Positions 63,953 to 64,000 of a stretch of 64,000 nucleotides of DNA are shown here, piece by piece. The notes under the pieces were generated by a model. The model was not told the origin of the DNA and searched no databases. It saw only the letters and a list, made by a program, of their open reading frames with translations. This stretch comes from Erinaceus europaeus (taxonomy: Eukaryota; Chordata; Mammalia; Eulipotyphla; Erinaceidae), in the NCBI RefSeq assembly GCF_950295315.1, contig NC_080164.1:6185582-6249581 (forward strand), read 5' to 3'. The position numbers and the translations under genes are program-made. The number at the start of each line of letters is the position of its first letter. The first letter of the stretch is position 1.

Positions 63953-64000
63953 GTCAAAGACAAGTTAATACGTTTACAGTTAATAGAGTTAATAGAGTTA

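Overview
The window reads as nuclear DNA of an insectivore-type mammal, most likely a hedgehog (Erinaceus group). The most abundant tRNA-derived SINE here, with its A box, B box, CT-rich body and CAA/AAT-rich tail, is the kind I associate with hedgehog genomes. The rest of the picture is mammalian: many L1 fragments, low GC, dinucleotide and tetranucleotide microsatellites, solo retroviral LTRs and a 7SK RNA retropseudogene. The species is inferred from repeat style, not from a gene.

I find no host protein-coding gene and no exon I can defend. Every long open frame is explained by L1 coding sequence, L1 untranslated sequence, an LTR, a minisatellite or a microsatellite. The window is best described as a gene desert filled by layers of retrotransposons.

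Working labels used below. SINE-A, B, C and D are four tRNA-like SINE types. L1-alpha is the lineage with a roughly 1 kb 3' UTR ending in a TATAAATAAA-like tail. L1-beta is a lineage with a short 3' UTR ending near CCAATAAAG. 'Old L1' is an older, full-5'-end lineage with two copies here (16350-22205 plus, 30640-33895 minus). 'Ancient L1' is unclassified, heavily diverged ORF2 sequence. L1-alpha 3' ends occur 17 times, 12 on plus and 5 on minus, and only two still carry ORF2.

Layout. 1-7815: SINEs and L1-alpha 3' UTRs, with a 0.2 kb local duplication. 8150-9300: AT-rich minisatellite with higher-order order. 9590-15720: ancient L1, a CA microsatellite, a 5'-inverted (twin-primed) L1-alpha, and a polyadenylated LTR-like piece. 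16350-22205: nested complex, an old L1 hit by two SINE-A, an L1-beta tail and a 2.0 kb L1-alpha. 22905-27435: ancient L1 with SINE insertions. 28450-29148: solo LTR with 6-bp duplication. 30640-34735: second old L1, minus strand, split by a 1.6 kb L1-beta. 35430-38645: antisense LTR and a serial insertion with three copies of one target site. 42050-49015: L1 mosaic and a second solo LTR. 49762-50003: 7SK tailless retropseudogene. 50600-51540: single-copy-looking DNA. 53276-57806: the most complete L1, with two tandem 5' UTR monomers, ORF1, a damaged ORF2 and an internal deletion. 57806-64000: SINEs, L1 3' ends and a fourth LTR.

Nothing here works together as a pathway. What the sequence records is a sequence of insertions that can be ordered by nesting and by target-site duplications. 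Coordinates of diverged repeats are good to about 10-30 bases; coordinates tied to target-site duplications are exact as read.
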